From the NCBI RefSeq assembly GCF_052076105.1, contig NZ_CP197245.1, positions 248,001 to 312,000 on the forward strand: 64,000 nucleotides of DNA, read 5' to 3'. A program made the position numbers and the translations under genes. Below the pieces are notes generated by a model, which searched no databases, had not been told where the DNA came from, and worked only from the letters and a program-made list of their open reading frames with translations. Positions 18,921-28,986 of this stretch are shown one piece after another (position 1 is the first letter of the stretch; each line of letters begins with the position of its first letter). The stretch comes from Tardiphaga sp052076105 (lineage in GTDB: Bacteria; Pseudomonadota; Alphaproteobacteria; Rhizobiales; Xanthobacteraceae).

Positions 18921-21881
18921 CTACTGGCACGCCTCGCATTCGGGATTATCGATCGAGCAGGCCATCGCGACGTTCAGTTCCGGCGCTGTGACGGCGGAGG
19001 ACTGAACAAGGATCGGCGCGCCTGCCGTCTTCGCCGCAGCGACCGTTGCCGACACGGCATTGAGCTTGCCGTCGGTGCCCTTCAGCGTTGACTTCTCCAC
19101 ATGCGTGGCACTGCGCGAGCGCAGGTAGTAGGTCGTCTTCAATCCCAGCGTCCAGGCCAGGCGATACAACTGATCGAGCTTCTTCCCCGATGGATTGGCG
19201 ATATAGAGATTGAGCGACTGCGCCTGATCGATCCATTTCTGCCGGCGCGAGGCCGCCTCGATCAGCCATGCACTGTCGATTTCAAACGAGGTCGCATACA
19301 GCGCCTTCAGATCATCAGGTACGCGATCGATCGATCCGACGCTGCCGTCGAAATATTTGAGGTCGGAGACCATCACCTCGTCCCACAGCCCCCTCTTCTT
19401 CAGATCGCGGACGAGGAACGCATTCACCACCGTGAAGTCGCCCGACATGTTCGATTTGACATAGAGGTTCTGATAGGCCGGCTCGATCGACTGCGCGACG
19501 CCGCAGATATTGGAGATCGTCGCCGTCGGCGCGATCGCCATCACGTTGGAATTGCGCATGCCGGTCGTCTTCACGCGATCGCGCAGGCCGTTCCAGTCGA
19601 GCGTCTGGGAGCGGTCCATCTCAACGCCACCGCGCGCCTCCGCAAGGATCTCGATGGAATCGATCGGCAGGATGCCGCGGCTCCACAGCGAACCGTCGAA
19701 GGACGGATAGCGGCCGCGCTCGGCGGCGAGATCGACCGAGGCCGAGATGGAATGGAAAGCAATCGCTTCCATGCTGGTATCGGCAAACGCCACCGCCGCG
19801 TCCGACGCCATGGCGATGCCCTGCACCTGCAGCGCATCCTGGAAGCCCATCAGGCCGAGACCGACCGGACGGTGCTTGAGGTTCGAGCGGCGCGCTTCCG
19901 GGATGGTGTAGAAATTGATGTCGATGACATTGTCGAGCATCCGCATCGCTGTGGTCACCGTGCGCTTGAGCTGCGCATGGTCGAGACCATTCTTGCCGAT
20001 GTGATTGAGCAGGTTCACCGAGCCGAGATTGCAGACGGCGACTTCGTCGTCCGACGTGTTCAGCGTGATCTCGGTGCAGAGATTCGACGAGTGGATCACG
20101 CCGGCATGCTGCTGCGGCGAGCGCAGATTGCAGGGATCCTTGAAAGTGATCCAGGGATGACCGGTCTCGAACACCATGGTCAGCATGCGACGCCACAGGT
20201 CGGTGGCGCGCACGGTCTTGAACACGCGGATCTCGCCGCGCGCAGCCTTTGCTTCATAGGCTGCGTAACGCTCGGCGAACGGCTTGCCATAGAGGTCGTG
20301 CAGATCCGGCGTCTCGTCCGGCGAGAACAGCGTCCATTCGCCGTCCTGCTCGACGCGTTGCATGAACAGATCCGGCACCCAGTTGGCGGTGTTCATGTCA
20401 TGGGTGCGGCGGCGGTCGTCGCCGGTGTTCTTGCGCAGATCGAGGAACTCCTCGATATCGATATGCCAGGTCTCGAGATAGGCGCAGACCGCGCCCTTGC
20501 GCTTGCCGCCCTGGTTGACCGCAATCGCCGTATCGTTGGCCACCTTCAGGAATGGCACCACGCCCTGGCTCTCGCCATTGGTGCCCTTGATGTGGGCGCC
20601 GAGGCCGCGCACGCGGGTCCAGTCATTGCCGAGACCGCCGGAATATTTCGCCAGCAGCGCATTGTCCTTCACCGACTTGAAGATGCCATCGAGATCGTCG
20701 GCCACCGTGGTGAGGAAGCACGACGAGAGCTGCGGCCGCTGCGTACCCGAATTGAACAAAGTCGGCGTCGAGGCCATGAAGTCGAACGACGACAGCAGAT
20801 TGTAGAATTCGATGGCGCGGGCTTCGCGGTCGATCTCGCGCAGCGCAAGACCCATGGCAACGCGCATGAAGAAGGCCTGCGGCAGTTCGATGCGATTGCC
20901 CTGCACGTGCAGGAAGTAGCGATCATAGAGCGTCTGCAGGCCGAGGAACTGAAACTGCAGATCGCCTTCCGGCTTCAGCGCCGCCGCGATGCGCTTGAGA
21001 TCGAAGCGCGCGAGCTCGGGATCGAGCAGTTCGGCTGCGATTCCGGTCTTGATATAGGCACCGAAATATTCGGCATAGCGCGTCGTCATGTCGGCCTGCG
21101 ACGCATGGGTCGGGCTGCCGTGGACATAGGACAACACTTCGGTGCGCAGCTTGTCGAGCAGCAGGCGGGCACTGACGAAGGTGTAGTTTGGCTCCTGCTC
21201 CACCAGCGTACGGGCGGCCATGATGCCGGCCAGCGCCAGTTCATCCACCGTGATGCCGTCATAGAGATTGCGGCGGGTTTCCTCCAGCACCGGCGCGGCA
21301 TCGACGCCGTCGAGCCCGGCGCAGGCCTCGTTGACGATCAGCGCAAGACGCGCCGAATCGAGCGGTGCACGGGTGCCGTCGGCGAGGGTGACATGCAGCA
21401 CCGGGGCGGTGGAGACGAGCGCCGGCTTCGCTGCCAGTTCCTCGGCGCGGGTACGGGCGCGTTCCTCACGATACAGCACATAGGCGCGGGCGACCTTGTG
21501 GTGCTCGCTGCGCATCAGTGCCAGTTCGACCTGATCCTGCACGTCCTCGATATGGAAGGTGCGGCCTTCACCGACGCGGCGCGTCAGCGCAGCCACGACT
21601 TCGCCGGTGAGCTGCTCCACCGCCTCATGGACGCGGCGCGACGCCGCTGCCGTGTGGCCCTCGACCGCGAGAAACGCCTTGGTCATGGCCACAGAAATCT
21701 TGCTGCCGTCGAACGGCGACACCGTGCCGTTGCGGCGGATGATCTGCATCGAGGGTTCGCGCGCAGGCGCAACGAGCGTCTCCGGCGGGAGTTGAATGAG
21801 CGGTGCATGGACCGCATCGCGGGTGTTGGTAGAATTGGCCGCGCCGCGGCCTTGGGACAAAACGGAAGATGAAGTAGGCAT
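18921..21881 (-). CDS. nrdA: Ribonucleotide reductase alpha subunit NrdA
   Basis: NrdA reduces ribonucleoside diphosphates to deoxy forms. At 986 residues it is longer than the E. coli protein because it has two N-terminal ATP-cone-like segments (about residues 46-137, MQIIRRNGTVSPFD...; and about 163-245, LHVTLADGTRAPLD...). The catalytic barrel shows NSGTQRPQLSSCF, SSNLCTEITL, LGSVNLLNH and the Tyr pair in KTTYYLRS. The C-terminus has the Cys pair CEAC used for re-reduction. Large NrdA with extra ATP cones is also seen with class Ic partners. A cobalamin riboswitch lies 127 bases upstream of the ATG (21881). Confidence 0.97.
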   Translation of the reverse strand: MPTSSSVLSQGRGAANSTNTRDAVHAPLIQLPPETLVAPAREPSMQIIRRNGTVSPFDGSKISVAMTKAFLAVEGHTAAASRRVHEAVEQLTGEVVAALTRRVGEGRTFHIEDVQDQVELALMRSEHHKVARAYVLYREERARTRAEELAAKPALVSTAPVLHVTLADGTRAPLDSARLALIVNEACAGLDGVDAAPVLEETRRNLYDGITVDELALAGIMAARTLVEQEPNYTFVSARLLLDKLRTEVLSYVHGSPTHASQADMTTRYAEYFGAYIKTGIAAELLDPELARFDLKRIAAALKPEGDLQFQFLGLQTLYDRYFLHVQGNRIELPQAFFMRVAMGLALREIDREARAIEFYNLLSSFDFMASTPTLFNSGTQRPQLSSCFLTTVADDLDGIFKSVKDNALLAKYSGGLGNDWTRVRGLGAHIKGTNGESQGVVPFLKVANDTAIAVNQGGKRKGAVCAYLETWHIDIEEFLDLRKNTGDDRRRTHDMNTANWVPDLFMQRVEQDGEWTLFSPDETPDLHDLYGKPFAERYAAYEAKAARGEIRVFKTVRATDLWRRMLTMVFETGHPWITFKDPCNLRSPQQHAGVIHSSNLCTEITLNTSDDEVAVCNLGSVNLLNHIGKNGLDHAQLKRTVTTAMRMLDNVIDINFYTIPEARRSNLKHRPVGLGLMGFQDALQVQGIAMASDAAVAFADTSMEAIAFHSISASVDLAAERGRYPSFDGSLWSRGILPIDSIEILAEARGGVEMDRSQTLDWNGLRDRVKTTGMRNSNVMAIAPTATISNICGVAQSIEPAYQNLYVKSNMSGDFTVVNAFLVRDLKKRGLWDEVMVSDLKYFDGSVGSIDRVPDDLKALYATSFEIDSAWLIEAASRRQKWIDQAQSLNLYIANPSGKKLDQLYRLAWTLGLKTTYYLRSRSATHVEKSTLKGTDGKLNAVSATVAAAKTAGAPILVQSSAVTAPELNVAMACSIDNPECEACQ

Positions 21882-22008
21882 CGGCAGGACCCCGTGTGAT
21901 GCATCAAGCAATGGGGGCTGGGGCCGAAAGGACGCTGCAAAATACACGGCGGAGATCCGCCGGCATTGCCTGCAAGCGACCGCTGGGACACCCCGCCCAT
22001 GGACGTTC
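21882..22008 (-). promoter_or_regulatory. nrdA leader with expression-platform candidate
   Basis: Between the riboswitch and the nrdA start the minus strand holds a hairpin with seven-base arms CGGCGGA / TCCGCCG (21947-21962) followed by TGTATTTTGC. It could be a weak terminator, or part of a ribosome-site sequestering fold, as the expression platform of the riboswitch. The T run is short, so the mechanism is not settled from sequence. Confidence 0.4.
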
Positions 22009-22178
22009 TGGTGTCACGGCAGGTCTCCTGACTCGCAGATCCAACGCTTGTTTCGGTCTTCCCAGTGCCAGCGGCACCAGTGACGTGGTCGAAACAAACT
22101 CTCTGCTTACAGTTGCGGGGGCAGTGCCGGAATGTGACGCTCAAGAGCGTCTTTCACCGGCTTCCCTATTATCCACCA
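22009..22178 (-). ncRNA. Cobalamin (vitamin B12) riboswitch
   Basis: Read on the minus strand, this leader contains the invariant B12 riboswitch blocks in order: GGGAAGCCGGTGAAA, then TTCCGGCACTGCCCCCGCAACTGTAAGC, the middle block GCTGGCACTGGGAAGACC, and the 3' B12 box AGTCAGGAGACCTGCC. The P1 helix pairs TGGTG (22174-22178) with CACCA (22009-22013). B12 riboswitches repress their downstream genes when adenosylcobalamin is present. Here the downstream gene is nrdA, which is known from other bacteria where a B12-dependent class II reductase takes over. No sign of other genes between riboswitch and nrdA. Confidence 0.95.
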
Positions 22179-22406
22179 AGTCTTGCGACAGGGCAGACCA
22201 TGACGTCTACATTTGGTGTGAACCGCGGCGAAGTGTCAAGCAAGCATTGCGATCCCCGACAACAAATCCGGCGCGGCTGTTGGTTCAGTGGACAACCGCT
22301 TGCGTGGCGGAAACTGCGGGATCGTTGGCGGTTTCTGAACGATGCGATTCGTTGTCCGCAAGCACTGTGAGGGGCAAAAGATGGCCATCAATCAATGGAG
22401 GATGAC
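22179..22406. other. Intergenic region upstream of the nrd riboswitch, no gene seen
   Basis: About 230 bases between the B12 riboswitch and the small plus-strand gene should contain both divergent promoters. I see no other supported feature. Confidence 0.45.
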
Positions 22407-22592
22407 ATGCGGAACCAGGCAACGAGCACTGAGAGAACCGACTTCAACGCGTTCGTGGAGGCAGTAGACGCGATGCAAGCGTTCGAGACGACGGAGCAGA
22501 TCGCCCGCCGCCGCGTCGACGAGATGCTGAACGAGGCGCTGATGGACAGCTTTCCTGCGAGCGATCCGATCTCTTCGCTGCAACTCGCCTGA
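22407..22592 (+). CDS. Small conserved-looking hypothetical protein
   Basis: The 61-residue acidic product (MRNQATSTERTDFNAF...) has a helical centre and ends with the motif MDSFPASDPISSLQLA, a tail recurring in small alphaproteobacterial proteins of unknown function. Start choice rests on a GGAGG site at 22397-22401, five bases before the ATG at 22407; an ATG at 22395 overlaps that site. It is convergent with the GlxA-like gene, six bases apart. No function can be assigned. Confidence 0.65.
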   Translation: MRNQATSTERTDFNAFVEAVDAMQAFETTEQIARRRVDEMLNEALMDSFPASDPISSLQLA

Positions 22593-22598
22593 GCAGAA

Positions 22599-23558
22599 TC
22601 AGACCGCGCGAAAGCTGACGCGATACTGGCTAGGCGTAAGGCCCAGCCGTCGCACGAAGACCTGACGCATATGTTCGGCGGTGGTGAAACCGGATTCATA
22701 AGCCACCACCTTCAGCGGCATATCGCTGCCTTCGAGCCGGTTACGCGCCGTGTCGATCCTTGCGCCTTCGACAAAATCCGCCGGAGTCATCTTTGTTTCC
22801 TGCTTGAATGTCCGCGCGAAGGTGCGCGCGCTCATGCCCGCCACATCGGCCAGTTCATCCACACTGTGGGCATCGCGCAGATGGGCCATCACATGGGCAT
22901 GGCCTCGCGCGATCGGCGAGTCCGGCTCGGCCGGCGGCACCAGATAGGGACTGAACTGCGACTGGCCACCCTGGCGCTGCGCCACCACGACCAGACGCTT
23001 GGCCACGGCCAGCGCGACGTCCGCGCCATGATCCTCCTGGACCAGAGCAAGACCCAGATCGATGCCTGCGGTGACGCCGGCCGAGGTCACCAGCGCGCCG
23101 TCACGACTATAGATGCGATCGAACTCCACATGCGCTTTCGGAAAGCGCAGCGCCAATAGCGGCGCATTCTGCCAGTGCGTCGTCACCGTCTTGTCGTCGA
23201 GCAAGCCTGCGTGGCCGAGCGCGAATGCCCCGGTGCACACCGAGCCATACCGCCCCGCATGAAGCGCCGCATTGGCCAGCCACTCTGTGAGCTGCGGGTC
23301 GGCTTCAGCCGTCGGCAGCCCTGGCCCACCGGCCACCAGCACCAGATCCCAGGGCTTGTTCGCATCACTGAACGCCAGATCGGCGGATATCCGCAAACCG
23401 TTCGATGCGCGCAGCGGCGCACAGTCTGCTGCGACAAGCGTAATGTCATATCGATCATCCGGAGCGACAAAGCTATTGGCCTCCATGAACACATCGAGCG
23501 GACCGGCAACGTCCAGCGACTGGACACCCGGAAAAATCGCAAGAGCGACAGTCTTCAT
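22599..23558 (-). CDS. GlxA-like AraC family regulator with DJ-1/PfpI domain
   Basis: The 319-residue protein joins an N-terminal class I glutamine amidotransferase-like (DJ-1/PfpI) domain, with FPGVQSLDVAGPLDVF (residues about 9-24) and the conserved Cys in YGSVCTGAFALGHAG (about residue 107), to a C-terminal AraC-type HTH (VDELADVAGMSARTFARTF and FTTAEHMRQVFVRRLG). Members regulate amino acid, betaine and isocyanide-related genes. It is divergent from the HD-domain gene, with 172 bases between, so that gene may be its target; this is inference. Confidence 0.9.
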   Translation of the reverse strand: MKTVALAIFPGVQSLDVAGPLDVFMEANSFVAPDDRYDITLVAADCAPLRASNGLRISADLAFSDANKPWDLVLVAGGPGLPTAEADPQLTEWLANAALHAGRYGSVCTGAFALGHAGLLDDKTVTTHWQNAPLLALRFPKAHVEFDRIYSRDGALVTSAGVTAGIDLGLALVQEDHGADVALAVAKRLVVVAQRQGGQSQFSPYLVPPAEPDSPIARGHAHVMAHLRDAHSVDELADVAGMSARTFARTFKQETKMTPADFVEGARIDTARNRLEGSDMPLKVVAYESGFTTAEHMRQVFVRRLGLTPSQYRVSFRAV

Positions 23559-23730
23559 GGTGATGTTTCATTCCATCAATGGCGGAGGCCCAGAGTGCTA
23601 CGGATTAGATAGTCACATTTCGGCAGGAAATCACGGGTGAATGGCAGTTTTGCAGGGCGCTGTGCGATTGCGAGGACACAGCCCCCGGACGACAACGGAT
23701 GCGTCAGATCCACAACGGAAAGAGCATCCC

Positions 23731-24372
23731 ATGAGCAAGATCATCGCCGGCATTAAAGTGCCTGACAGCGCCCTCGCCCGCCAGGTCGACCAACTGGTAC
23801 GCGATACCGAGAGCGATCTTCTGTATCACCACTCCAATCGCGTTTTCCTGTTCGGCGCACTCGCCGGACAGCGCAAGGGTCTCAAGGTCGATCCGGAGTT
23901 ACTTTATGTCGGCGCGATGTTTCACGACATGGGCCTGCAGGCGCCCTATGCGAGCCAGGATGAACGCTTCGAAGTCGATGGTGCGAATGCTGCGGCGGAC
24001 TTTCTACGCAGTCACAGTATCGATGAGCGCGACATCGACGATGTCTGGGACGCCATCGCGCTTCACACGACACCGGGCATTCCCAAGCACAAGCGGCCGG
24101 TGGTAGCGCTCGTGACGGCTGGTGTCGAGATGGATGTATTGGGTCTTGAGTACGAGGCCTTCACCGAACATCAACGCCACGAAGTCTGCGCGTGCCATCC
24201 GCGTGGCCATGACTTCAAGAACGGGATCATCGATGCATTCGCCGCGGGGACGATCCACAAGCCGGATACGACCTTTGGCAACGTCAAAGCTGACGTGCTG
24301 GAGCTCCGCGACCCCACCTACAAGCGCGCGAATTTCTGCAGCATCATCCTGAATTCGGCGTGGAGCGAATAG
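23731..24372 (+). CDS. HD-domain hydrolase
   Basis: The 213-residue protein has an HD-type metal site: His in LYHHSNRVF, the HD pair in MFHDMGLQ (about residue 70), and His in IALHTTPGI (about residue 112). Overall it resembles the cyanamide hydratase-like or phosphohydrolase HD group. The likely start ATG at 23731 follows GGAAAGAG. It is divergent from a GlxA-like regulator. Its last 29 bases overlap the end of the opposite-strand glycosyltransferase gene. The substrate is unknown. Confidence 0.82.
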   Translation: MSKIIAGIKVPDSALARQVDQLVRDTESDLLYHHSNRVFLFGALAGQRKGLKVDPELLYVGAMFHDMGLQAPYASQDERFEVDGANAAADFLRSHSIDERDIDDVWDAIALHTTPGIPKHKRPVVALVTAGVEMDVLGLEYEAFTEHQRHEVCACHPRGHDFKNGIIDAFAAGTIHKPDTTFGNVKADVLELRDPTYKRANFCSIILNSAWSE

Positions 24373-25540
24373 AATCCCGCATACGCATGGCGATCAACGC
24401 TGCCACCAGCAGCGTTGCGCCAAAGCCCGTGGGAGCGCCGAGGAACGGATAGGCGATCAGCAGCACAGCAACGAGGCCGAGCACCGATAGTTCGTGACGG
24501 CGGAAGCCTTCGGCGAGACCGATCCGGGCGATGAAGCCGATGGCAATCGCAAGTACCATCACGTCGTACAGGAAAAGATATGGCGTCGTCAGCAAGGCGC
24601 CGACTGCCAGCGCAGCGGCTTTCAGCTCATAGCGCACACTGCTGCGCCACAGTGGCACGAGCACCGCGACGACTGCTGCGATCATGATCCACTGGAACGT
24701 CCAGGCCAGCGGTTCGCTGCCATCGAGATAGCGCACCAGTGCGAAGATGCTCTGCATCTTGCCCCATGGCGCGCGGCCTTCGGTGAGGAAAGCCTGCGAG
24801 AACATCGGCATCCAGTGAACGAAAGCCTGCCAGCTCTCGGTGCCGAAAGCGAGCCACGACACCGCCGCCAGTAGCACTGTGGTGATGCCGGCGCTGACGA
24901 AGGCTTTCCATTGGGAAGCCGCGATCAGCACGAGCGGAAACAGGAAGCCGTATTGCGGCTTGTAGCTGAGCAGGCCCAGACAGATGCCAGACAGGATCGG
25001 CCGTGTCGGCAGCAGCACCAGCATGCCGCCGATCAGCGCTGCCGTCAGAAACCCATTCTGCCCGACAAGACCGTTGGTCATCACCACCGGAAAAGCCGCA
25101 GCCAATAACAGGCCGAAGGGACGACCGACGATCGCACGCATCGCTGCCAGATACGGCACGAAGCTGACGGCAGCCCAGCCGGCAAAAGCTACGGCATAGG
25201 GCAGTTTCGCGAGCAGTGCCGCGATGAACAAAAACGGCGGCGGATAGTGCCAAGCGAAATTGCCGGGATAGGTCTGACCGAGGACGGCGATCTGGACCTT
25301 CTTCTGAATATCCCAGTCATAGGCCCAGGCCGGATGACCATCGAGCACCAATCGCCCGGCAGACCACACATTGACGAAATCGGTGGGCGAGCCGAGACCG
25401 TTTTCATAGATCCAGCCGCGGCCGTAGAAGGTCGGAAAGAAGGCGATGTTGAGCACGGCCAACACGACGCAGACAATCAGCAGCGCCGGCGGAACGGGGC
25501 CGCGCTCGGGTGTCGAAGTCATGGTGAGCGGCGCTGGCAT
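24344..25540 (-). CDS. GT87/DUF2029-type membrane glycosyltransferase
   Basis: This integral membrane protein of about 398 residues has some ten hydrophobic helices and the DUF2029 pattern: an acidic-containing first loop (GSPTDFVNVWSAGRLVLDGHPAWAYDWD split over about residues 38-65), then AWHYPPPFLFIAALLA and KPQYGFLFP. The family uses polyprenyl-phosphate sugar donors to decorate lipids or glycans outside the membrane. The start is uncertain (25561 or 25540). The gene is convergent with the HD gene and overlaps its 3' end. No acceptor can be named. Confidence 0.8.
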   Translation of the reverse strand: MPAPLTMTSTPERGPVPPALLIVCVVLAVLNIAFFPTFYGRGWIYENGLGSPTDFVNVWSAGRLVLDGHPAWAYDWDIQKKVQIAVLGQTYPGNFAWHYPPPFLFIAALLAKLPYAVAFAGWAAVSFVPYLAAMRAIVGRPFGLLLAAAFPVVMTNGLVGQNGFLTAALIGGMLVLLPTRPILSGICLGLLSYKPQYGFLFPLVLIAASQWKAFVSAGITTVLLAAVSWLAFGTESWQAFVHWMPMFSQAFLTEGRAPWGKMQSIFALVRYLDGSEPLAWTFQWIMIAAVVAVLVPLWRSSVRYELKAAALAVGALLTTPYLFLYDVMVLAIAIGFIARIGLAEGFRRHELSVLGLVAVLLIAYPFLGAPTGFGATLLVAALIAMRMRDSIRSTPNSG

Positions 25541-25657
25541 AGAGTCCCCAATGCGCATCAAGGGCGCCGGGCGACAGTGCCGAGGGAAGTTTGAGGAAGG
25601 TTTAAGTGGGACGTCGTCCCCGGATCGCGCCTCGCTTCATCCGCGCTACAGCCAACA

Positions 25658-25684
25658 AAAAACGCGGCCTTTCGGCCGCGTTTT
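25658..25684 (-). terminator. Terminator after ftsH
   Basis: The stem AAAACGCGGCC / GGCCGCGTTTT has a T run on either strand. It lies 21 bases past the ftsH stop codon and can also stop transcription from the opposite direction. Confidence 0.9.
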
Positions 25685-25705
25685 GCATGTTTCTGTGTCA
25701 GGCCT

Positions 25706-27622
<1,917 letters not shown>

Positions 27623-27855
27623 CGATCTTCCTTCGTCGCCGCGCGAAATCGCGGCCTTATTCCCTTGTGAGTCGCCACAAGGGTTCACCCTGGGTCGGTC
27701 GAGTACAATCTAGGTGCGACCGGGGGCGCTGCCAAGGGAACTTGGATGGACTATTTAACGCATCTACGCGCATTTCCGGTTCAAATAATGGCGGTGTTTA
27801 CTGGGTTTTCCCACGGTGGTTAAGGTACCGTGGGCTGGCAGGCGCGTCTTTGCAC

Positions 27856-28887
27856 TCAATCAACGCGGTGACGCCTCGGCGGCGCTGGAACGATTCTCAG
27901 ACGGTCGTGAGTCAGCGTGATCATGGCACCGGCGAGCGTCTGCTTCAGCAGAATACCTTTTCCGCCCGATCGCGCGGCCTGAACCATGGCGAATACGAGC
28001 GTTTCGACCTTGCCGAGCTCGGCAGGCCCTTCGTGCCCGACCTGATCAATCATCCGCAGCAACAACCGGACGCGAATTTCCTCCGCCAGCCCCGCAAATG
28101 CTCCCGCATCGATGGCTTCGGGCAGCTTACCCGGGCTGTGCAGCGCCAGAAAACGCTCTGCCCCGTCGACCATCAGTTCCAGCGCGACATCGGCACGCCG
28201 GAGCCGCGTCGCCAACCGGGCGAGGTTGCGCGAATCGAAGCCCTCGGACGCCAGCGCCGGCATCAGAGCCCGCAACCGCGGACGGGTGTAGCTCGGATCG
28301 GAGTTACTCGGATCGGTCGCGAAGTCGATTTTCGCTTTGGTCAGCGTAGCAACAAGTTGCACTTTCGCGATGTGCAAAAAGGGACGTGCGAGCTGGATGC
28401 CGTCACGCTCGGTCAGCCGTGCCATGCCGGTGAGGCCGGCGATGCCGCTGCCGCGCGCCATCCGCATCAGCAAGGTCTCGGCTTGATCGTCGCGGGTGTG
28501 CGCCGTGAGCACGTAGGACGCACCGGCACTCCGCGCGGCCTTGGCCAGCAGCAGATAGCGCGCATCGCGGGCCGCGGCAGGCAGTCCGGTTTTCGGCTTG
28601 GCGCCAGTCCAGCGAAGAGTGCGGTGAGGAATATCGAGAGATGCCGCGAGCCGCTTCACGTCGCGGGCCTCGCGGGCCGCTTCGGGCCGCAAGCCATGGT
28701 CGATGGTCACGGCAATGAGGTCCGGGCCGCGTTTGAGCGCACGCCGCCAGCGCGCGGCGAGCCACATCAGGGCGACGGAATCAGGACCGCCGGACACGGC
28801 AAGGACCAATGCTGGCGCGGACGCCCAGTCAGCGAATAGCTGTTTCGCCATCTGGGCCGAAATCGGCGACTGGTCGTCGTCGGACAT
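27856..28887 (-). CDS. tilS: tRNA(Ile)-lysidine synthase TilS
   Basis: TilS changes the wobble cytidine of the CAU-anticodon isoleucine tRNA to lysidine, so it reads AUA. The 343-residue protein has the PP-loop ATP-pyrophosphatase motif SGGPDSV (residues about 30-36), with the DHGLRPEA and TAHTRDDQAETLLMR segments typical of the family. It lacks the C-terminal extension of longer TilS proteins, as is usual in this group. It lies between cpoB and ftsH in the usual alphaproteobacterial order. Confidence 0.95.
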   Translation of the reverse strand: MSDDDQSPISAQMAKQLFADWASAPALVLAVSGGPDSVALMWLAARWRRALKRGPDLIAVTIDHGLRPEAAREARDVKRLAASLDIPHRTLRWTGAKPKTGLPAAARDARYLLLAKAARSAGASYVLTAHTRDDQAETLLMRMARGSGIAGLTGMARLTERDGIQLARPFLHIAKVQLVATLTKAKIDFATDPSNSDPSYTRPRLRALMPALASEGFDSRNLARLATRLRRADVALELMVDGAERFLALHSPGKLPEAIDAGAFAGLAEEIRVRLLLRMIDQVGHEGPAELGKVETLVFAMVQAARSGGKGILLKQTLAGAMITLTHDRLRIVPAPPRRHRVD

Positions 28888-28936
28888 GCGCGTCAGAACC
28901 GGTTGCGACCCGGCTCATTGTCCGGGTCGATCTGCC

Positions 28937-28986
28937 AGGGCGTGATCAGATCCGAAAACCGGGCACCGCTTCTCGGGATCACGCCT
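28937..28986. repeat. Palindromic repeat between cpoB and tilS
   Basis: AGGGCGTGATCAGATCCGAAA and TCTCGGGATCACGCCT form an imperfect inverted repeat of the GGGCGTGATC...GGGATCACGCC type, one of the dispersed intergenic repeats of the group. It overlaps the cpoB stop region and may reduce readthrough into tilS. Confidence 0.7.

Noticed and set aside
19101..21872. Long open reading frame opposite nrdA on the plus strand (over 900 codons)
   Set aside because: It is the mirror of a GC-rich real gene. The product is rich in Arg, His and Asp and has no family motifs, while the minus strand codes for a full NrdA.
21683..22144. Minus-strand frame through the B12 riboswitch
   Set aside because: The frame runs across conserved riboswitch blocks and the nrdA N-terminus in another phase; riboswitch RNA explains the sequence.
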